Positions 10,519 to 20,902 of a stretch of 64,000 nucleotides of DNA are shown here, in pieces. Origin of the DNA: Pachysolen tannophilus NRRL Y-2460 (taxonomy: Eukaryota; Ascomycota; Pichiomycetes; Alaninales; Pachysolenaceae). The notes beneath the pieces are model-generated. The model made no database searches, had not been told where the DNA came from, and was given only the letters and a program-made list of their open reading frames with translations. The stretch is from contig KV454013.1 in the NCBI GenBank assembly GCA_001661245.1, forward strand, positions 960,077 to 1,024,076, written 5' to 3'. The number at the start of each line of letters is the position of its first letter. The stretch's first letter is position 1. Both the position numbers and the translations under genes were made by a program.

Positions 10519-10791
10519 TTAACATAATAAAGCAATGGCACCTGCAACAGCAGCGGCAACGGCAACTCCGACTCCAGAGTCCTTGGTGAAGCCTTGGGCA
10601 GCGTTGGAACTTGAACTCGAGGATCTATATGGCAAAAACAAGAGTTAGTTAGTAACAAACCGTTTTGAATCAAACCTGTTATGAAAAAAAAATGAAATGA
10701 AAACAACTTACGATGAAGATGAGTTTGAGGCTGCGTCAACCGAGACAGCAGCAAAAGTGGCGGCAATAATTAAAGCTTGTTTGAATTGCAT
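10519..10791 (-). CDS. small spliced GPI-anchored protein, 61 residues
   Basis: Two exons, 10712-10791 and 10519-10624, flank an 87-nt intron with donor GTAAGT, branch site TACTAAC and acceptor ATATAG. The joined frame encodes 61 residues. MQFKQALIIAATFAAVSVDA is a clear signal peptide. A pure Ser stretch (about residues 24-33) and a short polar segment NAAQGFTKDSG follow. The C-terminus (VGVAVAAAVAGAIALLC) is a hydrophobic tail typical of a GPI attachment signal, with likely omega site in the Asp-Ser-Gly region. The mature peptide would be only about 20 residues, which resembles tiny wall or membrane proteins of yeasts; I cannot name an orthologue. The intron interrupts the Ser run. The gene is too short to appear as a normal ORF. 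It sits 0.7 kb upstream of ERF4 in the same orientation. Confidence 0.82.
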
Positions 10792-13046
10792 TTTTGATAA
10801 TACTTGTGAAATTAATTGAATTCTCTTTTCCTTTCTTTCTTTTCTTATTTAAGTAATTATATTACCGCTCTATATCAATACTGACTATTAAATAAAATAT
10901 TACAATATAAAATCAAAATTATTAAAAAATTTTATATATAAAGAAAAAAAAACTAAAGGAAATTCAATTCAATTTATATTTTATATCAATATATACTAGT
11001 GATTTTTTTTTTACTCCATAATACATATGGATACATTTTACATATTTTACCTAGTTTTTTTTTATTTTTATTTTTATTTTTATTTTTAATTGTTATTTTT
11101 ATTTTTATCTATTATTATTGTCTCTTAGTGTCTTAGCTAAAAGAGCAAACTTAATTTTTCATTTGCTGCGGTCAATTTCCTAATTGTTATAGTTGCTAAC
11201 CGTTCCAAGTGACAAAAGAACCTTTTTTTTTGCCTTATTAAGATGGAACTACCAACTCGAAATTGCCTGTTTAGTCTACGTACCCTGGGGTCAAATTTCG
11301 GATTAAAGTTTCTGTACAATAAATAAAAGAATGAACGACGTCGAAAGGTAAATTAAAAAAAAAGAAAGATTTACAATTTATGGTATTAAGTAAAAGTACC
11401 TTCTAAGCTATGCCCAAAAAAAAAGTAAAACAGAAAAAAGTGTCATCTCAGGTCTAGCTTTGGTAGTTATAATCTCTTTGGTAAAAACTCTTGAATCTGC
11501 CTATTTTTTTTTTTATTTATTTATTTATTTATTTCAGTTTTTCGCCCATTATAGTAGGCTTGGATTGAGGTTGGTTGGGTATAATTCTCCGAGTAATTTG
11601 GTGGTGGCTTTAAGCCCTGAGTTTTAATCCTCGAAAATATAACATTATAAGTTGGAACGGCTACAGTTTACAAGTTACATGTTACATATACACATTTACA
11701 AATGCTTGTAAAGAAGATTTATTCTCTTATTGGCTACTTATTGTGGGTATATTATTATTTTTCGATCCTTTTCAAATATTACATAAATCGAAAAAGGTAA
11801 TTTTAATTCCAATTCTAAACAATGGTATAGCCTTCATTAGTAGTAGTAGTAGTAAGTAGTATTAGTCTCTTGGCTTTTTCATGTTGTGTATGTAACATTT
11901 ATTTATTTATTTATTTATTTATTCAATTCTCCTTAGGGTTAAAAACTAAATTTGCCGCTTTTCCTTTTGAAATTTTTTTTTTACTTTAATTTAAAACTAT
12001 TACGTACGTTAGAATAGCAAGTTTCTATTGGAAATGCAGGCACAGAAAAGAAATAAAAATATATATACACACCCAATATAAGCCGAATTGACCCTATTTA
12101 AAAAAATTAAATGTAACTATATCCTGATGATGATTCATAGGGATAATTTTTCTTTATTTGCGAGTTCATAGAAGAGCAAAATACTAAAGGGGAGTTGTTT
12201 GGAAGCAAAACATGGTTAAACTTAATTTATAGCAAGCAATAAATTTGAGTTTTCAAATTTGGAATACTGAAAAAGAAAAAAGAAAAAAGAAAAAAAAAAA
12301 TAAAATTTTTTCTCTCTCTCTTATTTCGAAAAAATTTAAGCATAAAAATAGGGTTCATCTTCTTCGATATATAGCCTACTTTTCTTTTATTTATTCTTGT
12401 TGTGGCCAGTTACCTATTCGTATTCGTTTATTGTATAGATATAGTTAAATTAGTTGGCTTTAATATCTGCTATCTGCTATCCGCTATCTGTTGTCTGCCT
12501 TTTGGTCTGCCTTTTGGTCTGCCTTTTGGTTTGCTTGCAGCCGCCGCCCCTTTCTTTTTCCTACCGGGTTTCTCCACGGGCTTCTCCATGGGGCTCCTCC
12601 ATGGGAAACCGTTTTTCCTTCACACACTCTCAAAGTTAAATTTACTACTTACTTTTCCTCTTCCCCCAAGTAAGTGGTTTGATTACAAGGAGATTTATCT
12701 CAATAGCAGTGAAAAAGAGAGAAAAAAATACAAATGGGTCTCCCTATTTACTGCAACAGATTGAACTTCACTTGCATATATGGATGAGGCAAAAGGAAAA
12801 ACTGGTCGTTTTGCGTATATCAAGTTTGGTAATTACAATTCCGAAGTCTTTAATGGTGACGATGGAAAATCGACAGATAAACATATGGTGATGTAAATTG
12901 ATTTGCCGAAGAGTTATGATATAAATACTGTCTTGAAGAAGTTGGAAAGAGGTTAAGAGTTTGTTTATTTGTTTGTTTGTTTGTTTCTCAAAAAAAACAT
13001 TTTGGGAAGAAGGTCAAAAAAAAAAAATAAAAAAATAAAAAAAAGT
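10792..13046. other. 2.25-kb divergent intergenic region with short tandem repeats
   Basis: This is the shared upstream region of the small GPI gene and the D-amino-acid oxidase. Most of it is AT-rich with TTTA and TTTG arrays (about 11515-11535, 11897-11922, 12965-12986). At 12464-12491 there are four TATCTGC-like 7-mers. At 12493-12528 there are three exact copies of GTCTGCCTTTTG. At about 12571-12606 there are three copies of a CTCCAYGGG unit. The stretch is GC-rich compared with its surroundings. Overlapping plus-strand frames of 60-120 codons over the repeats lack a recognisable product and I do not call them genes. Confidence 0.65.
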
Positions 13047-14144
13047 ATGGGTTTTGAAAAAAGAGAAATAGTTGTTGTTGGTGCAGGTGTCATAGGACTT
13101 AGTATAGCCCATGAATTAGCTGAAGCTAATTATAAAGTTATTGTGATTGCATCACATTTTCCAACTGATCCATTATCTAGCCGTTATACTTCATCATGGG
13201 CTGGTGCTCATTTTAGACCTTTCCCCTTGGTACAACCTCATGATAAAAGAGAACGTTTATATTCTCTTGTGACACTTGAAAAATTTACAAGGATGTCACA
13301 ACAAGAACCAGAATCTTCTATAAGAATGATAAAAGGTATTGAATACCTTGAAGATCCAAGTAAAGAATATATTATGGATTCTGGTTATTCTGATGGTATT
13401 AAAGATTTTAGAAAATTATCTAAATATGAACTTCCAGATGAAGATGTAAAACTTGGTACTGAATATGAAACTTGGTGTGTTAATGCTCCACATTATTTAT
13501 TATATTTATACAATAAATTGAAATTTAAATATGGGGTGGAATTTGTTAAACAAGAACTTAATTGTTTAAAACAAGTTTTTTATTTTTACCCCAATATTTC
13601 AGGTATTGTTAATGCTACTGCATTTGGTCTTCAATATGATGGTTCTTATGATCCACTTTGTTATCCAATTAGAGGCCAAACATTACTTATTAGAGCTCCA
13701 TTGAATAAACAGTGTCGTTATGAAAATCAAACTATAACAAGACAAACAAAAGATGGAAAATGGTCATTTATTATCCCAAGACCTATTAATGGAGGAATTA
13801 TTTTAGGTGGTACTAAACAATTGGATATCTTGGATACAAAACCAAGATTACAAGATACTGAACAATTGATCGAATTGGGTAAAAAATTCTTCCCAGAATT
13901 ATTAATTGAAAATCCAAATACTGGTGAAAAATTTTTTGATATTCAACATATTAATGTGGGTTTTAGACCCGCTCGTAAATCTGGTAGTAGAGTAGAACTA
14001 GAAAAAATAATTGACAATGAAAGAAATTTAAATAAATTCATCGTTCATGCTTATGGTGTTGGTGGTATGGGATATGAAGTTTCTTTTGGAATTGCATCCA
14101 AAGTTGTGTCTTTGGTGGAAGCAGGAAGATTGTCAAAGTTGTAA
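13047..14144 (+). CDS. peroxisomal D-amino-acid oxidase (FAD)
   Basis: The 365-residue protein is a DAAO/DASPO-type flavoenzyme that oxidises D-amino acids to 2-oxo acids, ammonia and H2O2. Residues 8-18 (IVVVGAGVIGL) form the N-terminal FAD-binding Rossmann motif. YPIRGQTLLI, IIPRPINGGIILGGT, the Arg-containing GFRPARKSGSRVE and the C-terminal HAYGVGGMGYEVSFG are characteristic blocks of the family, including substrate-carboxylate and flavin contacts. The protein ends in Ser-Lys-Leu, a canonical PTS1, so it should be imported into peroxisomes with catalase nearby. The frame is open upstream to 12969 but lacks an ATG; the ATG at 13047 places the GxGxxG motif at the usual distance. D-aspartate versus neutral D-amino-acid preference cannot be settled from sequence. 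Promoter DNA carries several short tandem repeats. Confidence 0.92.
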   Translation: MGFEKREIVVVGAGVIGLSIAHELAEANYKVIVIASHFPTDPLSSRYTSSWAGAHFRPFPLVQPHDKRERLYSLVTLEKFTRMSQQEPESSIRMIKGIEYLEDPSKEYIMDSGYSDGIKDFRKLSKYELPDEDVKLGTEYETWCVNAPHYLLYLYNKLKFKYGVEFVKQELNCLKQVFYFYPNISGIVNATAFGLQYDGSYDPLCYPIRGQTLLIRAPLNKQCRYENQTITRQTKDGKWSFIIPRPINGGIILGGTKQLDILDTKPRLQDTEQLIELGKKFFPELLIENPNTGEKFFDIQHINVGFRPARKSGSRVELEKIIDNERNLNKFIVHAYGVGGMGYEVSFGIASKVVSLVEAGRLSKL

Positions 14145-15705
14145 ATTTGTACCAACCGTTTTCTTTTAAATTAAAATAAAATATAAAAAAAAAAAGACAA
14201 AATTAGCATGATACCTTGTATATTTGGAAAAAAATTTTTTGAATTGAATTGTTATATTGTCTTCTTTCCACTATATTCAGACAATTGGACCACATATGTT
14301 GAATATTCTTAGCTTAGAAAAACTTTTGTGTAATAGTATTTAGAAAAATTTACTTGTATTAATTGCATCTGTCTTGTAACAGAAACGCAGGTAAATTTTA
14401 TCATTTAGTTCAAAAAAAAAATTCCACTCAGATAGTGCATCGTTATATAGTACTTAAAAATAGGAAAAAATATATATATTTTTTTTAAAAAAGATATCGT
14501 GATTACAATAATTCCAATTATTCATATATTAATACTGAATCTTATCAGATTATCAATAAACTGGTTGTCCGTATATTTGTTTGATGCTAAGATAAATTTT
14601 GAGGTTGAAAAAGACCTTGTCGCTTGCAGTTACCTTTCGAACAAGATGTCTAGTCTGCATTATTAATCATGTTCTCCGGCTTGTCAAGAAAAAGGGGATG
14701 TTTGATGAAAACTAAAGACCGAAAAAAAGAAAAATTTAAGAAGGGGTTTAGTACCTTTTCTTCTCGACCAACTAATGGTCTGGAATGGAAATAAGTGTTA
14801 GTGAAAGTGGTTAGAGGAAAAAAAAGACCTCATTCTGAGAATGTTCTGAAAGAACTACATTTAATCCATCAACTTAATATGTATTTTCTGCAGGAAGCAC
14901 ACATATCACAAGATAACTATTCTGAAAATACTTCAGCTACACCATTTTCTTCACCTTACAACGGAAATGAAGCAATTTTTGTGTTCTTGTTATCGAAAAT
15001 ACTCTCAGATCTAATAAAAAAAATTCCTGGATTAATGTTAGCAAACAAAACACGGTTTTAAGAATTTCAGATCTCCAGATCTGTACTACCAAGCTTTCAG
15101 CCAGCATAAATCTCTCTGTAAAATTTCTAAAAATTACGTTTTTGATCAAAATATGAAGACAATAAATTATTGGCTATCAGAAGAAGCTTGGGATTATTAC
15201 GAAAAGTCTTGGCTGGCTGGGTCTTTCATTATGGAAACTAATAAAGATGAACTTTTAGCTATTCTTTCAAAGAAAAAAAAAAAAAAAAAGGTAGTATACG
15301 TAAGTTCTTTCAAGTTTATATTTCTTCAAGTGAAGTTCCTGTCGTCTTCTCTTCTTATCAACATGCTCATCCTCAAGTATTCTTTTTCTTAAAGTAAAAA
15401 AATGCTATTACCAAGGTTTATTAGAAAAATGTTGAAAAAATATTATTGTGGTTTTTCCACTGTTTTGCAAAAAATTTCACTGAAACTATCTTTCCTGGAA
15501 AACCAATCTTTAATAAAATCATTTCTTTTTCAATTAAGAGGGAGTAAAATATTATAGCAAGTAGAACAAATAAAGATTGTCTAATCGACTTTGATTGTTT
15601 ACTGCGTATTTAGCTCATACCATTCTTGATACTTTTATAAATATTCTTTTCAAAATTCTGTATTTTTTGTTTTTTTTAGTATTTTGCAAAATACAAAAAT
15701 AAATC
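14145..15705. other. 1.56-kb intergenic region, promoter of the zinc-cluster gene
   Basis: No convincing gene is visible. There are short frames at 14795-15061 (no ATG start) and 15153-15392 (ATG start, about 40 residues of protein-like sequence before a poly-A tract turns it into Lys), but neither has a recognised family. A long upstream region is common for yeast transcription-factor genes. The palindromic AGATCTCCAGATCT occurs at about 15068-15081. Confidence 0.5.
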
Positions 15706-18615
15706 ATGTCAGTTCAACATTCTTACAACAAAAATCAAATGGAAATTAACCATAACTCTCAGGAAAGTATAGATATCGTCCCCATAAAGGTGTTGGGACG
15801 GAATCATTTAGCCTGTAGTCGCTGTCGAGCTCACAAAATAAAATGTGATGGTAAAAAACCTCAATGTGAGACTTGTATGAACTTGAATGAAACCTGTTTA
15901 TACGAGGAGAAAGATAGAAAAGTAGTTGTAATGCAAAGTCAAATTATGAGATTACAAAATAGAGTAAAGTTCTTGGAGCAGTCAGCTGAAAATATGAAAA
16001 AAAGTGAAGTTTCAAATTCATTTGCAATTAACCACCATCGGGCTACAGTGGTACCTACAGCATTTCCCAACAAACAACAGTTGAATCAAGATAGTAGTTC
16101 TTCAAAAGATTTTGACTTTATGGAAATCAAAGTCGATCCAGAAAGTGTCATACACCAAGAAAGGGAAAATCATTATTTTAGTCATTTGAACCAGCACCAT
16201 CCAAATATACAGAGTCTTCTTTTTAGGGAAAAAGATTCATTCAAAGAAGCTTCAGAAGCCAAAAGCATTTCAAACGCTTACGAGGGCTATAGAATCAACT
16301 TTCTGAATGATTTAAGGAAAGGAAAAAACAAAATGGAACATTATTCTTGTGATGAAGACATTTTACCATCTGGAAATGAAAATTCCCAGAAGACAAATAC
16401 CGTTCGAAATCAAATTTCAAGTTTAGGAACAGGTGCACATGAGCTATACCAAGCACTATTAGATGACAAGAGTAGCTTTTATGGCAACAACGGCTTTCAA
16501 GATATTGATGATATTTCCAAAAATTCCGAAATATATTTAAATGAAAAAAATTTTATCTATCCATTTACCGGGACTATTGTTTTACCAGAGAAATCTTTTG
16601 CGATGCAATTGGTCAGCCTTGCAATTGATAGGACAAAAATGTTATTCTATTTGTACGATGAAACGGTCTTTAAGTCCAAGGTTGATGTCTTATATCAAGA
16701 TATGAAGACCCAGGATCCAAAATTTTTATGTAAATTACTTGCCACTTTAGCCATTGGGGAACAGTTTTATTTTGCCAAGTTAACAAATCAGGATACCAAT
16801 GTTTTCCTCGGAGGATATCGAAATGGAATGAATTCAGGAACTCCTGGTTTGAAATTTTTCAAGTTAGCTATTCAACTATTCCAGTATAATCAATTTGGTA
16901 CATCTCTTTCAGATATTCAAAGTTGTATTTTATTAAGCTATAATTTTTTAGCGTTAAACAAAATCAAGGATGCTCATCTACATTCTAAGATAGCTATAGA
17001 GCTATCTTTGATTAAAGGTCTTCACAGAAAGTATGATTGTGCTATTAATTCAATACAAGAAGAAGAAAGAGAAAAAAGAAAAAGAGTATGGTGGACAGCA
17101 TTTTGCGTAAATTCGCTAATCATAATGAAACTCAATATTCCAAGTGCTATTGATCTCACGGAAACGGATGTGGAGTTACCTAATGAGAACTATATTGATT
17201 TACAAGATGGATTTGAGATTGGATCATTAAATGCACTTGTTCATATTTTTAAATATGTAAATCGGGTAATGCATAATGTTTCCAATCCATTAATGAGATC
17301 ACTTGAAAATACGGTTTCTCCAGATGAAGACTTGATTTTAAAGCAGAAAATTGACGCAATAGTTATTCTTTTGAGACAACTTGATAATGGACCAGGAAAA
17401 ATGTTTAAGGAGATTTTCGATAAAGCCGGAAACGATTTCTACATAAATGCTCCACTAAGAAATAGGACCGCAATAAACGTTGCCTTGTTCTACAATCAGG
17501 TTATTCTTATTTTAACACGGCCTTTAGTTTACTCGTACTTAATGGGAATGATACCTCACTCCGAGGAAGTTTTGAATGCAACAAAATTCGCTTTTCAAAG
17601 TGCTTGTAATAATGTTGACTATCTTTGGTATTTAAGAGAAAATAATTTTTTATCCACATTTGGTTTTCAAGATAGTCAATTTTGTTTTTCAGCACTATTA
17701 ATTTTAATAGTTGCTAACTCAGTTAATTTTAGTTTTCCTCAAATGTCAAAAGGTGTTGAGCTAATAACTTTTATGGCAAAATGTGGAGGTCCCGTTGCAA
17801 GAATTCATCTTTCTAAAATAATATCATTAGAGAAACATTTGATTGACCTTGGAAGTAAACCAATCTCGGGTATTGAGTTGTCTTCAATGATTAATTATGA
17901 AATGCCACAGGAGTTAAGAACTAACATCACTGATGATCAAAGTTCTCCTGAGAAAAAAGAAAGCATGATTATAATAAAGACAGAAGAAATTCAAGATAAA
18001 GATGATGATAACGAAATTGCAGCTTCGAATTTCAGAAATTTTTCATTTAAAGAAAAAATTCCAAAAACTTCAAATAGCTTATCAATTAATATTCCCTTTA
18101 CTCGGAATTTTTTTGCTGATTATCCAAATGCTGATCAACAAACTTCTGACAGCATTAAAAATAGCACAACTTTCCCTTTAAGCCAATCTTCCAAGTTTGA
18201 TTCAAGATTTTCACTTGGACATTCCAGATCTTTCTCAGAAAGTGTATTACCCCAGGCAACATCATCTGCACATCCCACAAAATTTCAGCAGGCATCCTTC
18301 CTGCAATCCCCAAACATCCCAACAGAATTGCTCAATAAATCTAATGCATCACCTTCCTTATTGTTTAACTCGCATGATTTTTTCCAACAATGGAGCGGCT
18401 TAACTAGTGAAAATTCTCTTTTTTCCTTTCCTGGCACTCAAAATTTATTTAATGATTCCAATCCAAATTTTCAGTTTCCAAATACTTGCAACGCAGATTC
18501 TTATGATAGCCAAGTTTCTATAACACATGAGAATACAACAAATAGTTCCAATAGATCGTCTGATAGTAATTTTGACATATCGTCTCTTACAAAAGGAGTA
18601 ACCGAAAAACAGTGA
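15706..18615 (+). CDS. Zn(II)2Cys6 transcription factor with fungal_trans domain
   Basis: The 969-residue protein has a binuclear zinc cluster at residues 37-64 (Cys37-x2-Cys40-x6-Cys47-x6-Cys54-x2-Cys57-x6-Cys64) preceded by NHLA and followed by a linker and a dimerising coiled coil at about 73-102. The middle homology region (roughly residues 285-680) contains the typical RVWWTAFCVNSLI motif of the fungal_trans superfamily. The C-terminal 250 residues are Ser/Asn-rich, with acidic and aromatic patches that look like an activation domain. It should bind paired CGG triplets in promoters. I cannot assign the target pathway. The gene is a single exon and seems intact. Flanking genes are the D-amino-acid oxidase and an SDR in the same orientation, which may or may not be its targets. 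Confidence 0.9.
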   Translation: MSVQHSYNKNQMEINHNSQESIDIVPIKVLGRNHLACSRCRAHKIKCDGKKPQCETCMNLNETCLYEEKDRKVVVMQSQIMRLQNRVKFLEQSAENMKKSEVSNSFAINHHRATVVPTAFPNKQQLNQDSSSSKDFDFMEIKVDPESVIHQERENHYFSHLNQHHPNIQSLLFREKDSFKEASEAKSISNAYEGYRINFLNDLRKGKNKMEHYSCDEDILPSGNENSQKTNTVRNQISSLGTGAHELYQALLDDKSSFYGNNGFQDIDDISKNSEIYLNEKNFIYPFTGTIVLPEKSFAMQLVSLAIDRTKMLFYLYDETVFKSKVDVLYQDMKTQDPKFLCKLLATLAIGEQFYFAKLTNQDTNVFLGGYRNGMNSGTPGLKFFKLAIQLFQYNQFGTSLSDIQSCILLSYNFLALNKIKDAHLHSKIAIELSLIKGLHRKYDCAINSIQEEEREKRKRVWWTAFCVNSLIIMKLNIPSAIDLTETDVELPNENYIDLQDGFEIGSLNALVHIFKYVNRVMHNVSNPLMRSLENTVSPDEDLILKQKIDAIVILLRQLDNGPGKMFKEIFDKAGNDFYINAPLRNRTAINVALFYNQVILILTRPLVYSYLMGMIPHSEEVLNATKFAFQSACNNVDYLWYLRENNFLSTFGFQDSQFCFSALLILIVANSVNFSFPQMSKGVELITFMAKCGGPVARIHLSKIISLEKHLIDLGSKPISGIELSSMINYEMPQELRTNITDDQSSPEKKESMIIIKTEEIQDKDDDNEIAASNFRNFSFKEKIPKTSNSLSINIPFTRNFFADYPNADQQTSDSIKNSTTFPLSQSSKFDSRFSLGHSRSFSESVLPQATSSAHPTKFQQASFLQSPNIPTELLNKSNASPSLLFNSHDFFQQWSGLTSENSLFSFPGTQNLFNDSNPNFQFPNTCNADSYDSQVSITHENTTNSSNRSSDSNFDISSLTKGVTEKQ

Positions 18616-19039
18616 GCAGTAACGAAATTTATGGTAAAAAAGCAAAGGCAAAAAAAAAAAAAGATCGTTCTGATATATAATACTGCTAATTGTTTTAGTT
18701 TGGCTTTTAGGTCGTATTTTTGAGTAGCCGAGGTCAGATTACCCAGGTGATCTCCATCGTTATAAGACCCTCCTTTACAAACCTTTACCTTAGTACAATT
18801 CTACTCTTTAGATCTCTCTATTTTTGTTTCTGCCAAGTTAAAAAAAACCTTTTTTTTTTTTTTTTTTGCAGGTAAAATTGAGAAGAATTTTAACGGTTAT
18901 AAGAAACCTATGAAGGGGCAATATAGTACCGAATATATTGTATAAATGATGTTGCAATCATTGTTTTTTTTTTTTTTTTTCTTTATTTTACTATTTGCCA
19001 CTTTTCCTTATAATTCATCAAATTTATTAAAGAATCTCA
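18616..19039. other. intergenic, promoter of the first SDR
   Basis: This 424-bp spacer contains two long T runs (about 18850-18868 and 18964-18981) of the nucleosome-excluding kind, and no gene. Confidence 0.6.
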
Positions 19040-19993
19040 ATGTCAACTGCTGGTAAAATTCCATTGAAGCATATTGTTCAAATCAACGTTGAAAAGGCAG
19101 CAAGTCTACCTGAAAAATGTGTGGGGGTATTTATAGGTGGAACTTCAGGTATAGGTGAACACTCAGCGTATGCTTATGCAAAATATATCAAATCTCCAAC
19201 TATTTATCTTGTTGGAAGAAATGAAATTGCAGCAACTAATATCATTGAAAAATTGAAAACAATAAATAATAATAAAGATGCAAAATATGAGTTTATAAAA
19301 ACGGACGTTTCATTAATTAAGGAAGATAATAAGCTTTTAAAACAAATTTTGGAAAAAGAAGAAAAAGTTAATACTTTGGTACTTACTACAGGTTTTCTTT
19401 CTTTCAATGGTAGAACTGAAAATTCAGAAGGAATAGATGTCAAGTTAGGAGCACATTATTATGGTAGGATGAGAGTAATTGATGGTTTAATTCCTTTATT
19501 GAAAAAATCCGCTGAAAGAGGTGAACCTTCCAGGGCCATCTCTGTACTCGAACCTGGAAATGAAAGAATTGAGTATCCAAACGATTTGGACTTGAAAGAA
19601 CCACGTCACTACAGTTTAAGATCTGCAAAAGATCATGCTTGTACTATGAACTCTTACGCCATTGAGAGATTTGCAAGACTTTATCCAGATTCCACTTTTG
19701 TTCATATGTTTCCTGGTTTTGTTGCCACCAATGCAGCCAGAGATCTTCCTTGGTATTTAAAATCGGCCACAGATTTAATAGCAAAAAGTTTAGGTAGAAA
19801 TCCGGCAGATGTGGGTGAAAGAGTGATTTACGCTGGTTTAACTGGTGAGGAGTTTAAACCTTGTGGAAAGGGTCTCTTGGTAAGCGATGACTTGAAATTA
19901 CTATCGCCAAAAATTGATTTAACTGAAAAGGAACAAGAAAGAATTTGGAATCATACTTTAGATGTCTTCAAACAGGCCTCAGGTAAAAATTGA
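19040..19993 (+). CDS. atypical short-chain dehydrogenase/reductase-like protein
   Basis: The 317-residue protein has an SDR Rossmann fold. The nucleotide-binding glycine motif GGTSGIG is at residues 33-39 and the acidic/NAD-binding region continues through LVGRN and TDVS. The usual NNAG is replaced by LTTG (115-118). At the active site the classical Tyr-x3-Lys is replaced by Tyr206-Ala-Ile-Glu-Arg210, so the catalytic Lys is an Arg. The following HMFPGFVATN corresponds to the conserved PG segment. This pattern recalls a group of fungal retinol-dehydrogenase-like SDRs that lack the YxxxK signature. Enzyme activity and substrate are unknown. It has no signal peptide or membrane segment. It follows the zinc-cluster gene by 424 bp in the same direction; nothing else links them. 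Confidence 0.85.
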   Translation: MSTAGKIPLKHIVQINVEKAASLPEKCVGVFIGGTSGIGEHSAYAYAKYIKSPTIYLVGRNEIAATNIIEKLKTINNNKDAKYEFIKTDVSLIKEDNKLLKQILEKEEKVNTLVLTTGFLSFNGRTENSEGIDVKLGAHYYGRMRVIDGLIPLLKKSAERGEPSRAISVLEPGNERIEYPNDLDLKEPRHYSLRSAKDHACTMNSYAIERFARLYPDSTFVHMFPGFVATNAARDLPWYLKSATDLIAKSLGRNPADVGERVIYAGLTGEEFKPCGKGLLVSDDLKLLSPKIDLTEKEQERIWNHTLDVFKQASGKN

Positions 19994-20902
19994 AAGCTTC
20001 CTTTTTTCTTTTTTTCTTTTTTTTCGCTTTTCTTTGTATGGGTTTAAAATTTTTTTCTTTTGAGATATCTTTAAAAAATATATATCTATTTATTAGTATA
20101 CTTATTAAGTAATATTACTTGAATTATCTTTAAATATCAAATTAAAAAGAATGTTCGATTTAGCCATTCACAATTCCAGATCATAAAAAGAAAAGAAGAA
20201 AAAAATTTTTTTTTTCTTTCTAGTCTAGTCTATGTATAGTAAAATAATGTCCCGTCAAGTTTTTCCGAGCGGCACAAATGTTAATCATCGTGCAGATTTT
20301 ATGTTAAGCGAAACTTAGATCTGTATGACACAATAAACATTTTAAGGGAAACACGTAGCGTAACAACAGGGTTCACAGATGAGTAACGGTAGAAGAATTA
20401 AAGTATTCATCTGAAATAGATTTAAGGTTAAATCTCTTTTCTTTTATCTTCTAACGTCTAGAAGCCCACCCGTCCACTTTAGAATTTTGCTCATATAAAT
20501 CAGATTAGATTATTAACGAAAGTGGTACTGAGAAAGATTTTTCAGAAATTCTATAACCAAAAATTCTAGATCTCTAACTATATTTCAAATCTTAAGAATT
20601 TAAGTTTTTAAAATTTTTAAAGACTGTTATCCAATCATATCTCACCTCTTCCAATTTCATGAAAATTTTTTTCAATGTTCGTTAGTCAGAAGCGCTAGAC
20701 GATTATGCACAAAAGATAGAATTTCAACGGTGCGGCGCGTTTAAACGTTGAGATAGTAGTCTGAGAAATCATATATAAATGGAAGAACTTTTCTTCCAAT
20801 CTTCTAAAATTATTCATTCAATTTCATTCTTCAGATATTCTTGAATTATAAATAATAGTATAGAAAAAAATTATTTAATAATAATAAATAAAAAATAAAA
20901 AA
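19994..20902. promoter_or_regulatory. upstream region of the SUN gene with palindrome and TATA box
   Basis: The 909-bp spacer carries a perfect 10-bp palindrome CGTTTAAACG at about 20738-20747, nested in a CAACG...CGTTG pair and preceded by GCGGCG. A TATA-like CATATATAAATGG lies at about 20770-20782, some 125 bp before the SUN start, consistent with a strongly expressed wall protein. The rest is AT-rich without genes. Confidence 0.5.

Noticed and set aside
12402-12764. Overlapping plus-strand frames of 60-120 codons (Phe/Leu/Cys-rich)
   Set aside because: They translate tandem repeats and have no coding style or family; the repeats are the real feature.
14795-15392. Two short plus-strand frames upstream of the zinc-cluster gene
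   Set aside because: The first begins with GTG; the second runs into a poly-A tract after about 40 codons; neither has a known homologue.
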